DNA from: Pseudomonadota bacterium
GTDB taxonomy: Bacteria; Pseudomonadota; Alphaproteobacteria; Sphingomonadales; Sphingomonadaceae
Assembly: GCA_023424095.1 (NCBI GenBank)
Contig: JAFAEG010000020.1
Location: forward strand, 1-24,488
Length of the DNA: 24,488 bases
Reading direction: 5' to 3'
The notes under the pieces were generated by a model that saw nothing but the letters and a program-made list of their open reading frames with translations, searched no databases and had not been told where the DNA came from. A program made the position numbers and the translations under genes. Below, piece by piece: positions 1-7,259 of this stretch; within the stretch, counting starts at the first letter, position 1, and every line of letters starts with the position of its first letter.

Positions 1-1
1 G

Positions 2-35
2 AAGAAGTGAGATTCCAGCTTTCGCTGGAATGACG
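2..35. repeat. Palindromic intergenic repeat, copy 1
   Basis: An 8-bp perfect inverted repeat, attccagc at 12-19 and gctggaat at 24-31, encloses a 4-base loop and is followed by gacg. The 34 bases at 2-35 match 8867-8900 at 31 positions. It lies just past the acylase stop codon, so as RNA it could form a 3' hairpin for that transcript. Short dispersed elements of this type are common in proteobacterial intergenic DNA. The element may extend beyond the left edge of the window. Confidence 0.8.
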
Positions 36-43
36 GGGGGTGG

Positions 44-2287
44 TTATTCCCTCAGCCTGAGCGCCGGCCCCATTGCCGCGCGCCGGACTTCGGTCGCGGT
101 GAACGGCAGGCGGTGCCACCTCTTCTCGCTGAAGGCGCGGGTCTGGTCGCTGCTGTGGGGTGAGGCGGGGTCGGTGGATTGGGAATAGCTGAGCAGAGCG
201 TCGGCGACCGGCCCTGACGGCTCGAAGCTCACCACCTGGACGTAGCTGCTGCCGTGCGTCGGGACGAGGCCCTGCGGGGTCACTCGGGTCTGCATCATGT
301 TGAGGATGCCGGCGATGTGCGGGCCGCCGTGGATCGGGATGCGCGTGTCGCCACGCAGCGCGGCCTGGACCTGGCCCAAAGGCGCGTCGAGCGGGATGCC
401 CGCCGTGGTCAGTTCCGCGACGGCGGCGGCGAGGGCGCGCTTGACGGGTTCGGCCGCCGCCTCGCTCAGCCCGGCCGGGGTGGTCACCGGATTGGCCGGG
501 TCGAAGGGCTGAAAATTGGCCGCATTGCCGCCGAAATGGCGGAGGAACGAGAAGAAGAGGATTGCGCCGCGGCTGTCGAGATCGGCCTTGCGATCCCATG
601 CGCGCAGCGCGTCGCAGGGCGGACGCAGCGCCGGATCGGCTTCGCAGATCGACAATATGCCAGGCATCAGCCGCTCCGCCGCCATGCTGCGATTGGCGAA
701 GACGAGGTCGCGGGCGCGGGCCTGGGTCATCCGGCCGGTGGCGAGCGCGCGCTGGATTTCAAGAATGCCGGACTGGGTACGGAAGCTCGGGCGCGTGCCG
801 ACCGGGCCGACGAGCGGCGAGGCGGCAGGCAGGGGCGCCTCCGGGTTGCTCAGCCAATAACTGTCATTGCTGTTCTGCACCCAGTCGCGCCGTTCGAGCA
901 CGGGCAGGCGGGAGATGGGCGTCAGGCCGGGGACCGGCGAGGCGGGATCCATGTTCCAGTCGCAATCGCCCTTCGAGCCGTCGAGCACATAGATGCGCTG
1001 GCTGGCGGCGAGCGCAGAGATGGTCGTGGCGCAGCGTTCCAGCCGCGCCGAATCGACGTCCGGCACCGGCGTCACGTCGGCATAGAGGGCGTTGCCGTGG
1101 CGATCGGCGGCGATGGTGTTGGTGAAGCCGATGCCCAAGGTGCGGCCGGCAATGTCGCGCAATTCGCCGACGTTGCGGGCGCTGCCGAAGGCGAGCCAGG
1201 CGTCGGTGCCGCGGAAATTGTAGAGGTTCGCGTCGCGCCAGGCGAAGGCGCGTTCGCGGGTCCAGCCGAGCCCCTGCTGCGGCGCGGCGACGACCGGACC
1301 CCAGCGTGTCGCATAGACCGTCCGGGTGACCGGGGCGCCATCCTTCACCTGGATGGTGATGTCGCGCCGCTCCATCGGCACGCTCTGGCCATCGACCATG
1401 TAGGCGGTCGGATTGGCGGGATCGAGTTTCAGTTCGAACAAGGTGTTGTGCCGCGCGGTCGAGACGGTGTGGGTCCAGGCGACATCGCGGTTGAAGCCGA
1501 TCGCCACGAAGGGCCCGACCACCAGCCCGGCCCCCATCACATCGAGCCGGCCGGGGATGGTGAGGTGCATCTGGCGGAAGCGATTCGGGCCTTCCCACGG
1601 ATAATGCGGGTTGCCGACCAGCAGCCCGCGCCGGTTCGCGGTCGCATCCGCGCCGAACGCCCAGCCATTGCTGCCGAGCGCGGTCTCGGGATCGTCCATG
1701 GGCAGCCCGATCGCGGCGGCGGACGGCGCCACGGCTTCAGGCGGCGTGGCGGCGGCGACCTGGCGCAGGAACACCGGCGCGAGCAGGCCGCCCTGCAGGA
1801 TCAGCAAGGCGTCGTCGGCGCTCATCGGCCGGACCCAGGCCTCGCCACCGCAGGGCGCGGCCAGCCGCCCGGCGGCGTCGCGTAGATAGCGGTTATAGCC
1901 GGCCGCGAAGCCGGTGATCAGCGCCCGCGCGTCCGGGGAACTGCCGGCGAAGGCGCGGCGCAGCGCCTCCGCCTGGCCGGTGACCCGGTAATAGACGTCG
2001 CTTTCGATGTTGGTGGTCGCGTCGCTCGGGGAGACCGCGCCGGCGCCGAAAAACTGCGCCCGCTCGCCGCGCACGGTGACGATCTGCTCGGCGATGATGC
2101 ACAGATTGTCCTCGCCGGCCGTATAGCCGACGCCATAGCCGAGGCCGCCATGATCGCGGGCGTTGATGTGCGGGATGCCGTAGGTCGTGCGGGTGACGCT
2201 GACGTCGTAACGCTGGCGTGGCTGGGCATGAGCGGAAGTGGCAGCGGCGACCGCCAGAACGACAAAAACCGCGCGACGCACCATCAT
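44..2287 (-). CDS. Secreted penicillin/acyl-homoserine-lactone acylase family protein (Ntn hydrolase)
   Basis: The 747-residue protein belongs to the penicillin amidase family (peptidase family S45), whose members hydrolyse amide bonds of acylated substrates such as N-acyl-homoserine lactones, aculeacin or beta-lactams. Residues 1-21 form a Sec signal peptide ending SAHA, which predicts periplasmic export. The motif GSNGWA at 205-210 marks the autocatalytic cleavage point. Ser206 would become the N-terminal nucleophile of the beta chain, giving an alpha chain of about 185 and a beta chain of about 540 residues. A later NSNDSYW segment resembles the conserved Asn region of the active site. Two ATG codons are adjacent at 2282-2287; a purine-rich AGGTGGGGAG lies just upstream. 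The gene starts 57 bases after cmk ends on the same strand, so the two are probably co-transcribed. The sequence resembles the aculeacin/AHL acylase branch, but the true substrate cannot be read from sequence. Confidence 0.88.
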   Translation of the reverse strand: MMVRRAVFVVLAVAAATSAHAQPRQRYDVSVTRTTYGIPHINARDHGGLGYGVGYTAGEDNLCIIAEQIVTVRGERAQFFGAGAVSPSDATTNIESDVYYRVTGQAEALRRAFAGSSPDARALITGFAAGYNRYLRDAAGRLAAPCGGEAWVRPMSADDALLILQGGLLAPVFLRQVAAATPPEAVAPSAAAIGLPMDDPETALGSNGWAFGADATANRRGLLVGNPHYPWEGPNRFRQMHLTIPGRLDVMGAGLVVGPFVAIGFNRDVAWTHTVSTARHNTLFELKLDPANPTAYMVDGQSVPMERRDITIQVKDGAPVTRTVYATRWGPVVAAPQQGLGWTRERAFAWRDANLYNFRGTDAWLAFGSARNVGELRDIAGRTLGIGFTNTIAADRHGNALYADVTPVPDVDSARLERCATTISALAASQRIYVLDGSKGDCDWNMDPASPVPGLTPISRLPVLERRDWVQNSNDSYWLSNPEAPLPAASPLVGPVGTRPSFRTQSGILEIQRALATGRMTQARARDLVFANRSMAAERLMPGILSICEADPALRPPCDALRAWDRKADLDSRGAILFFSFLRHFGGNAANFQPFDPANPVTTPAGLSEAAAEPVKRALAAAVAELTTAGIPLDAPLGQVQAALRGDTRIPIHGGPHIAGILNMMQTRVTPQGLVPTHGSSYVQVVSFEPSGPVADALLSYSQSTDPASPHSSDQTRAFSEKRWHRLPFTATEVRRAAMGPALRLRE

Positions 2288-2344
2288 CCGCTCCCCACCT
2301 CTGCCCAGGGGAACAGACCATCCGTCCGCGCCGATTGCAAGGCG

Positions 2345-2971
2345 TCAGGCGCCGCCGGTGATCCTCGCGACCGCCTGCAGCGCCGCGTCGACCGCGTCGT
2401 CCGGGCTCAGCTCGCTCGTGTCGATGACGACCGCGCCCTGCGCTTGCTTCAGCGGCGCCGCGCTGCGGCCGGAATCGCGCTCGTCGCGGGCGTGGATGTC
2501 GGCCAGCACGTCCTCATAATGGGCGTTCATGCCCATCGCCTTCAGCTCCTGGAAGCGACGGCGGGCGCGCACCTCCGGGGCGGCGGTGACGAACAATTTC
2601 ACTTCGGCCTGCGGGGCGATCACCGTGCCGATGTCGCGCCCGTCCAGGACCGCGCCGCCCTCCTGTGCAGCGAAGGCCCGCTGCCGCTCGAACAGGGCGT
2701 CGCGGACCATCTGGTAGGTCGAAATGCGCGAGGCGATGCCGCCCACCGCCTCGCTCTTCAATTGCGAGTCGGCGAAGTCGATCTGGGACGTGTCGCAGGC
2801 GCGGGCGGCGGAAAATTCGCTCTCCGGATCGCCGCCCATCTCCATCAAATTCAGCGCCACCGCCCGGTAGAGCAGGCCGGTATCCATGTGCGGCAGGCCG
2901 TAATGCGCGGCCAGCGCCTTGGCGATCGTGCCCTTGCCGCTCGCCGCGGGACCATCGACGGCGATGATCAT
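2345..2971 (-). CDS. cmk: Cytidylate kinase
   Basis: Cytidylate kinase phosphorylates CMP and dCMP using ATP in cytosolic pyrimidine nucleotide metabolism. The start chosen gives 208 residues, close to the family norm. The P-loop GPAASGKGT falls at residues 7-15, right where it sits in known Cmk proteins. Further family motifs are MDTGLLYRAVAL, DGRDIGTVIAP and the Arg-rich lid RDERDSGRS. The frame stays open for 41 more codons upstream to 3094, but that extension is not conserved-looking and would displace the P-loop, so the internal ATG at 2969-2971 is preferred. The ribosome binding site is weak. In many alphaproteobacteria cmk lies between aroA and rpsA; here neither is adjacent. Upstream is the divergent TIGR02300 gene and downstream is the acylase. 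Confidence 0.95.
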   Translation of the reverse strand: MIIAVDGPAASGKGTIAKALAAHYGLPHMDTGLLYRAVALNLMEMGGDPESEFSAARACDTSQIDFADSQLKSEAVGGIASRISTYQMVRDALFERQRAFAAQEGGAVLDGRDIGTVIAPQAEVKLFVTAAPEVRARRRFQELKAMGMNAHYEDVLADIHARDERDSGRSAAPLKQAQGAVVIDTSELSPDDAVDAALQAVARITGGA

Positions 2972-3096
2972 GTTCTTACGCGCCCACCAAAACTCATGGC
3001 GCGGGCTTTTGACAGCGCCCCAAGCGTGTGGCAAGGCGCGCGCCGATTTGAGGGCGCTTGCCGCCCGCTTCACGAAATCACGGAGAATATTCACCC

Positions 3097-3423
3097 ATGG
3101 TGAAGGCTGAATGGGGCACCAAGCGGACCTGCCCGAAGTGCGCGACCCGCTTTTACGATCTCGGCAAGGAAGATCCCGTCACCTGCATTTCCTGCGGCGT
3201 GAACTGGTATCCGGAGCCGGTGCTGAAGTCGAAGCAGCCGATGCCCTATGAGATCGCCAAGGCCGAGAAGGCGGCGGCGGAGAAGGCCGACAGCGATCTG
3301 GCCGCGGATGAGATGGAACTGCCGGACGAGGAAGCCGAGCAGAATCCGGACGACGAGGTCGATCTGGGCGGCGATGACGACATCGGCGTCTCCGGCGGCG
3401 AAAAAGACGACGAAGAGCGGTAA
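3097..3423 (+). CDS. TIGR02300 family (FYDLN acid) zinc-ribbon protein
   Basis: The 108-residue protein has an N-terminal zinc-ribbon-like region with CPKC at 12-15 and CISC at 30-33. They frame the signature FYDLGKEDPVTC, a variant of the FYDLN motif that names the family. The C-terminal half is extremely acidic, with runs of Asp and Glu. The family is conserved across alphaproteobacteria and has no established biochemical role. The paired CxxC motifs suggest zinc binding, and the acidic tail suggests a protein partner or nucleic-acid mimicry; both are inference. The start is the ATG at 3097, with GGAG about 11 bases upstream. The gene diverges from cmk with 125 bases between them, where a TTGACA hexamer (3009-3014) could be a -35 element, although no convincing -10 follows. 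tRNA-Ala lies 87 bases downstream. Confidence 0.9.
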   Translation: MVKAEWGTKRTCPKCATRFYDLGKEDPVTCISCGVNWYPEPVLKSKQPMPYEIAKAEKAAAEKADSDLAADEMELPDEEAEQNPDDEVDLGGDDDIGVSGGEKDDEER

Positions 3424-3443
3424 AAAATAGGGGCGGTGCGGCC

Positions 3444-3471
3444 TTGCGCCCGCCGCCCGGCTCACTTAAAT
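3444..3471 (+). promoter_or_regulatory. Candidate promoter of tRNA-Ala
   Basis: TTGCGC at 3444-3449 and TTAAAT at 3466-3471 are separated by 16 bases, about 40 bases before the mature tRNA. This is a plausible sigma-70-type pair, but both hexamers deviate from consensus. Read-through from the upstream gene is the alternative. Confidence 0.25.
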
Positions 3472-3479
3472 GCCCGCTT

Positions 3480-3499
3480 CCGGTCCTCCCAGGGACCGG
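3480..3499 (+). other. Hairpin upstream of tRNA-Ala
   Basis: A 7-bp perfect stem, ccggtcc at 3480-3486 with ggaccgg at 3493-3499, closes a 6-base loop. No T-run follows, so it is not a standard terminator. It would lie in the 5' leader of the precursor tRNA or in the 3' region of the TIGR02300 transcript. Confidence 0.5.
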
Positions 3500-3510
3500 C
3501 GAAATGGTGT

Positions 3511-3586
<76 letters not shown>

Positions 3587-3652
3587 ACCCTCAACTCTCT
3601 GAAAACAAACCGCCTTTCGAGGCGTTGCCCGCTCGGCCGGGCCGCCACGCGG

Positions 3653-3856
3653 CTATCGTCTGACGGCGTTGATGATCGCCGCGGCCGCCACGAAAAGCAG
3701 CGCGCCGCCGCCGACCGCTCCCAGCGCATAACCGATGTAGGTGGACGCGCCTTCGCGCGGTCCGTCGCCGGTCAGGAAGTAGCGAAGCAGAAGCAGAATC
3801 GGGGAGATGATGGCGCCCCACAGGGCCGCCCGCTTCAGACTGATCTTTTTCGACAT
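3653..3856 (-). CDS. Small two-helix membrane protein, unknown function
   Basis: The 67-residue product starts MSKKISLKRA and contains two hydrophobic segments. The first runs at about residues 11-28 (rich in Ile and Leu) and the second at about 39-63 (Gly/Ala-rich). A short hydrophilic loop with charged residues joins them, and the protein ends in RR. It is predicted to sit in the inner membrane with both termini cytoplasmic, since both ends are basic. The chosen ATG at 3854-3856 has a GGAG upstream on the minus strand. A longer in-frame start at 3955 would add 33 uncharacteristic residues and is rejected. The gene converges with tRNA-Ala and diverges from the PhyH gene. I recognise no family. 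Confidence 0.65.
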   Translation of the reverse strand: MSKKISLKRAALWGAIISPILLLLRYFLTGDGPREGASTYIGYALGAVGGGALLFVAAAAIINAVRR

Positions 3857-3999
3857 TCGCTTTGCTGCTCCGCGCTCAAGTCCCTGCTCAACCAAGGCTC
3901 CGCGGATTGGTTGCGCCGGCCTGCATTCCCCCAGGTTATATCGGCCCCGGCACATAATGGGGGCGAAGTCGCTCTGCCGGCGGCATTTTTGTCCCGTCC

Positions 4000-4857
4000 A
4001 TGCCCAGCATCACGCAACAGCAATCCGCGGACGACGTCGTCGCGCGCTATCTGGCTGACGGCTATACGATCGTCCGCGGCCTCTTCCGGCCCGACGAGGT
4101 CGCGGCGATCGGGGAGGCGGTGGACCGGCTCCATGCGGAGGCGGTCGCGCACGGCCGCAGCTTCCGGCACGGCAACCTCTTCTACCGGATGGCGGCGGGC
4201 GAGGAGGGCGGCGATCCGGTCGTGCAGATGGTGCAGTGGCCATCCTATCACATGCCGGAACTGGACCGGGTGCGGCGCGATCCGCGCTGGGCGGCCCTGC
4301 TCGCGCCCCTGATCGGCGGCGATATCAAGCAGATCATCAACCAGTTGCATTGGAAGAAGCCGGGCTCGAAGGGCGATTTCGCCTGGCATCAGGATTCGCA
4401 GTTCCGCAAGCCGGACGATTGCTACCGCAACCTGTCGGAAGCCTATGTGCAGACCGGCCTCGCGCTCGATCCGCACACGCGCGAATCGGGCTGCCTGCGT
4501 TTCATCCCGCGCAGCCATCTGCAGGGCGAACTGGCGCTGGATTATTCCAGCGACGTGCTCGGCCGCAGCATGGATGACGAAGCGCTGGCGGCGGTCGGGC
4601 TATCGGCGGACGATGTCGTCGACGTGCTGCTGGAGCCGGGCGACGTCGCCTTGTGGAACAGCTATATGGTGCACGGTTCCGGCACCAACCATTCTGACCA
4701 TCAGCGCCGCCTGTTCATCAACGGCTATGTCCGCGCGCAGGATTGCGACCGGGGCGAATGGGCCTTCCGCGGCGGCCGGACGGTGCCGCTGGGGCCGAAG
4801 CCCGTATTGGTCCATTACGAGCAGCTGCACGAGCGACCCGGGCCCCATTACGTCTGA
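4000..4857 (+). CDS. Phytanoyl-CoA dioxygenase (PhyH) family protein
   Basis: The 285-residue protein is a member of the PhyH branch of Fe(II)/2-oxoglutarate oxygenases, which hydroxylate small molecules or acyl groups with O2 and 2-oxoglutarate. The facial triad is visible: H130 and D132 in WHQDSQF, and H225 in MVHGSGTN. R236, eleven residues after the distal His, fits as the 2-oxoglutarate carboxylate anchor. The N-terminal stretch AVARYLADGYTIVRG-like (about 13-28) is typical of the family entry region, and the segment around GCLRFIPRSH (164-173) is a strongly conserved core strand. There is no signal peptide, so it is cytosolic. The ATG at 4000 lacks a strong ribosome binding site. The substrate is unknown. 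The closest neighbours are envelope-type genes, which do not reveal a pathway. Confidence 0.9.
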   Translation: MPSITQQQSADDVVARYLADGYTIVRGLFRPDEVAAIGEAVDRLHAEAVAHGRSFRHGNLFYRMAAGEEGGDPVVQMVQWPSYHMPELDRVRRDPRWAALLAPLIGGDIKQIINQLHWKKPGSKGDFAWHQDSQFRKPDDCYRNLSEAYVQTGLALDPHTRESGCLRFIPRSHLQGELALDYSSDVLGRSMDDEALAAVGLSADDVVDVLLEPGDVALWNSYMVHGSGTNHSDHQRRLFINGYVRAQDCDRGEWAFRGGRTVPLGPKPVLVHYEQLHERPGPHYV

Positions 4858-4933
4858 GCCGCCCGGCAACGGAGCGATCTTCTCGACCCGCACCAGCTGC
4901 GCTATGTTCGCAGCGGACAAGGAAGGGGCAGGC

Positions 4934-5404
4934 ATGCGCTGGGGCCATGGGTTCGCATTGCTGATCGGCGCGGCCGCGCTCGCGGGCTGCGGCAAGATCT
5001 TTCCGCCCGGCGAGCGGCTGCTGCCCGCCAGCTACGGGCCGCCCTTCGGTTCGGCGCTGAAGGACAATCGGCCCCACCATCCGCACAATCCCGCCGCCGA
5101 CGAGCGGCACGCGCAGGCGGATGCCGCGCAATCGCGGCGCTATCGCTCGCATCAGGCCTGCCACGCGGCCATGGACGGGTGGGTCTCGCGCCAGCCGCAC
5201 GGCCAGGTCGAGCGCATCTCGGCGCTGGAATCGGTCGGCCATTACAAGCTCGGCGATGTCGTCCACGAACAACGCTGCAGCGATTATGTGCTGAGCAGCC
5301 GCTCCTGGTGCGTCACCGCCGGCGCGGCGGGCGGCCATGGCGAGGCGCACAAGCGTGCGGAGCCGGGCGCGTCCGGCTGCGGAACGGAAATCGGCGGGCA
5401 CTGA
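4934..5404 (+). CDS. Putative lipoprotein with four mature-region cysteines
   Basis: The 156-residue product has a lipoprotein signal peptide: MRWGHGF, a hydrophobic core, and the lipobox LAGC with C19 as the acylation site. The mature part carries a His-rich segment (HHPHNP near 48-53) and four further cysteines: C76, C115, C126 and C149, which could form two disulfides in the periplasm. The start at 4934 is supported by AAGGAAGGGG a few bases upstream. In the same frame the sequence is open much further upstream through the antisense-like shadow of the PhyH gene, but only this start gives a signal peptide. It follows the PhyH gene by 76 bases. No family is recognised; envelope localisation is the only safe inference. 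Confidence 0.72.
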   Translation: MRWGHGFALLIGAAALAGCGKIFPPGERLLPASYGPPFGSALKDNRPHHPHNPAADERHAQADAAQSRRYRSHQACHAAMDGWVSRQPHGQVERISALESVGHYKLGDVVHEQRCSDYVLSSRSWCVTAGAAGGHGEAHKRAEPGASGCGTEIGGH

Positions 5405-5485
5405 TCCGCCCCGCTCCGGGACAGACGACTCGGCTCGCCGCAAGCGCTGTTGCGTCAAAAGTTAAGCTGCTGTTAGCCATGTGGA

Positions 5486-5662
5486 ATGAACCGCATGGCC
5501 CCTCTGGTCCGCCGCCGCACCCGCAATCCGGGCAGCTTCCCGGTGGCCGTGGCGCGGCCCATGCCCGTGATCGAACAGGCCGCCTCCTGGCTCGACGACG
5601 CGAAATTGTTCGCGGCCGGCTGGGTTGCCGGGCTCGTCATCTTCGGCACCCTGTTCGGCTGA
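5486..5662 (+). CDS. 58-residue micro-protein with C-terminal membrane anchor
   Basis: This short frame encodes 58 residues: a basic N-terminus (RRRTRN at 9-14), an amphipathic middle (IEQAASWLDDAK at 29-40) and a hydrophobic C-terminal segment (LFAAGWVAGLVIFGTLFG) that fits one membrane helix. The protein would be a tail-anchored inner membrane protein with its N-terminus in the cytoplasm. A second in-frame ATG at 5495 is an alternative start; GGA precedes it at a reasonable distance, whereas the first ATG has a poor site. Similar small proteins with a Gly-Trp helix ending FFGTL occur in sphingomonads to my recollection, though I could not search. Its function is unknown. Confidence 0.5.
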   Translation: MNRMAPLVRRRTRNPGSFPVAVARPMPVIEQAASWLDDAKLFAAGWVAGLVIFGTLFG

Positions 5663-5766
5663 AGCCGCGAGCTGCGCCGCCGGTCGGCTGGCGTTCATCG
5701 GCCCTTCCTTATTCGCCTGGGGACGGCAATAGGCCGCGACGGGTCGCGTAAGCAGGGGAAGTAGAG

Positions 5767-6201
5767 ATGATACGGACGTTTCAGGCGGCGGCGCTCGCCG
5801 CTCTGGTGGCGGGCTGCGCCACGACTCAGCCGATCAGCGGGCCCGGCGAGGCTTCGGCCGGCGCAATGGCGCGCGAGGTGACTGTCGGCGAAACGGCCAG
5901 CGGCAGCACGATCGCGGTCGCCAGCGGTGGCACCGTCACGGTCGAACTGAATTCCTCGGCCGGCACGCCGTACGAATGGGTGGTCACCGACACGCCGGCC
6001 TTCCTGCGCCTGGCCTCGAGCGAGCAGGTCGCCGCGCCGCAGCGGCCGGGACAGCCGCCGATCGTCGGCGGACCGGTCACCAACCGCTTCGTCTTCCAGG
6101 CGACCGGGACGGGCAGCGGGCAGCTCCGGCTCGCTCTGCGCAGCGTCGTCGGCGACCGCCAGATCGCGCGGACCTGGGCCGGGACGGTCATCGTCCGCTG
6201 A
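5767..6201 (+). CDS. Lipoprotein with chagasin-like (I42) protease-inhibitor fold
   Basis: The 144-residue protein has a lipoprotein signal with LVAGC (C17 lipidated). The mature domain from about residue 36 resembles the I42/chagasin immunoglobulin-like inhibitors of papain-type cysteine proteases. In that family three loops contact the protease: NPTTGY, a Gly-rich loop, and RPW/F. The counterparts here are NSSAGTPYEW at 62-71, VGGP at 100-103, and RTW at 135-137, followed by a final beta strand AGTVIVR. The loops are degenerate, so inhibitory activity is uncertain. The start is supported by AGGGGAAG upstream of the ATG at 5767. Bacterial relatives are usually periplasmic or outer-membrane lipoproteins. 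It stands between the micro-protein and the HD-domain gene, and no cysteine protease is nearby. Confidence 0.75.
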   Translation: MIRTFQAAALAALVAGCATTQPISGPGEASAGAMAREVTVGETASGSTIAVASGGTVTVELNSSAGTPYEWVVTDTPAFLRLASSEQVAAPQRPGQPPIVGGPVTNRFVFQATGTGSGQLRLALRSVVGDRQIARTWAGTVIVR

Positions 6202-6281
6202 TCGCCTAGCCTGATCTGCCGTTCGGGCGGGGCGGAGGCGGCTGCTTCCGCTCCGGCCGCGCAAATGATAATGTGCGGGCC

Positions 6282-6830
6282 ATGTTCACGACCATGCACG
6301 AGGGCACCGCTGCCGACTGGCAGCATATCGGGGCGGAACATGCCCGCCATCAGCAGAGCGCCGCCGCGCGGCAGATCATGGAAAGCCTGGCCAGGCTCGA
6401 GGTGATCGAGGTCGGCTTCGGCGCGAACCAGCTGCAGCACAGCCTGATGGCCGGAACGCTCGCGCGGCGGGCAGGGGCGAGCGATCAGGAAGTGGTCGCC
6501 GCGCTCTGCCACGATCTCGGCAAATTGTTCAGCATCCCCAATCACGGCCCGATCGCGGCCGAGATGCTGAAGCCCTACGTGTCCGACGACATCTACCACG
6601 CCGTCTACCACCACCAGCAATTTCAGGGCCGCTATTATTTCGAGCATCTGGGCCTCGACCCGGAGGCGCGGGAGCGGTTTGCGGGTGAGAGCTGGTATGA
6701 TTTCGCGGTGAAATTGGTCGACGATTGGGACGCGCCGGCCTTCGACCCGGGCTTCGCTTCCGACAGCCTGGAAAGCTTCGAGCCGGAAGTGAGCCGGATC
6801 TTCGCCAACCCGAAGAAGATGGTCAGCTAG
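6282..6830 (+). CDS. HD-domain protein resembling PhnZ-type diiron oxygenases
   Basis: The 182-residue protein contains an HD metal-binding domain: H53 (in LQHSLMAG), the doublet H77-D78 (in CHDLGK), H88 (in NHGPIAAEML), His residues around 106-111, and Asp residues at 147-150 (in LVDDWDAPAFDP). This layout resembles PhnZ, a mixed-valent diiron oxygenase that cleaves 2-amino-1-hydroxyethylphosphonate. The WD-A-x-x-F-DP ending, followed by a helix with LESFEPEV, recalls the PhnZ C-terminus. Other HD proteins with the same ligands are phosphohydrolases, so either chemistry is possible. The ATG at 6282 is chosen over an in-frame GTG at 6273 and an ATG at 6294; none has a strong ribosome binding site. 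No other phosphonate genes are near. The gene converges with the minus-strand pair ending at 6853. Confidence 0.78.
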   Translation: MFTTMHEGTAADWQHIGAEHARHQQSAAARQIMESLARLEVIEVGFGANQLQHSLMAGTLARRAGASDQEVVAALCHDLGKLFSIPNHGPIAAEMLKPYVSDDIYHAVYHHQQFQGRYYFEHLGLDPEARERFAGESWYDFAVKLVDDWDAPAFDPGFASDSLESFEPEVSRIFANPKKMVS

Positions 6831-6852
6831 CGGCTTCGGCGACCGCCGCGTT

Positions 6853-7197
6853 TTAGGCCGCCGGGTCGGCGCTCGACTGCGATTGCGGCAAGGGCGGCAG
6901 GTAGGTGCTGTCCGCCAGGATCGAGCTGTTCGCCGTGATCTGCACCGCCGCCGAGGCGTTGATGTCCGCCAGCCGCCTGAGATGGTCGTACATCGATGCG
7001 CCGAGCAGGAGAATGGTGCCGAAGAAGAAGGCCATCAGCGCGCCGACGACGTAGATCACGCCCTTCAGCTCCCCGACCGAGCTTTTCAGCGCCATCAGCC
7101 GGATCTCGTTCGCGTCCATCAGGCTGAGGCCGAAGATCAGGCCGACGATGCCGGCGACGAAGAACAATCCGCCCATGCTGCGCACGAAGATCGACAT
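6853..7197 (-). CDS. Small two-helix membrane protein, unknown function
   Basis: The 114-residue product has hydrophobic helices at about 9-26 and 46-66, then a soluble tail that ends in a Ser/Gln/Ala/Pro-rich stretch. It begins MSIFVRSMGG, and a perfect GGAGG lies eight bases before this ATG on the minus strand. The region between the helices (MDANEIRLMALKSS) is short. The gene starts 62 bases after the end of the MFS transporter on the same strand, so it is likely the second gene of that operon. The same reading frame continues upstream through the transporter in the wrong phase, which is not coding. I recognise no family; a role in the inner membrane is all that can be inferred. Confidence 0.8.
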   Translation of the reverse strand: MSIFVRSMGGLFFVAGIVGLIFGLSLMDANEIRLMALKSSVGELKGVIYVVGALMAFFFGTILLLGASMYDHLRRLADINASAAVQITANSSILADSTYLPPLPQSQSSADPAA

Positions 7198-7259
7198 TGG
7201 GCTTTCCTCCCCTGTTTCCCCTGTAGGCGGAAACTGCAGCGGCAACGGCTCACCCGGGA

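Noticed and set aside
254..1885. A plus-strand frame of 543 codons opposite the acylase
   Set aside because: Antisense shadow of a GC-rich gene, with Arg/Gly/Ala-rich sequence and no motif.
2972..3094. A 41-residue N-terminal extension of cytidylate kinase
   Set aside because: It would push the P-loop far from its normal place near residue 7 and shows no conserved-looking sequence; it overlaps the divergent promoter region.
3911..3942. A possible promoter (TTGCGC and TATATC) before the PhyH gene
   Set aside because: The spacing is 19-20 bases with poor hexamers and no dyad, so it is too weak to list.
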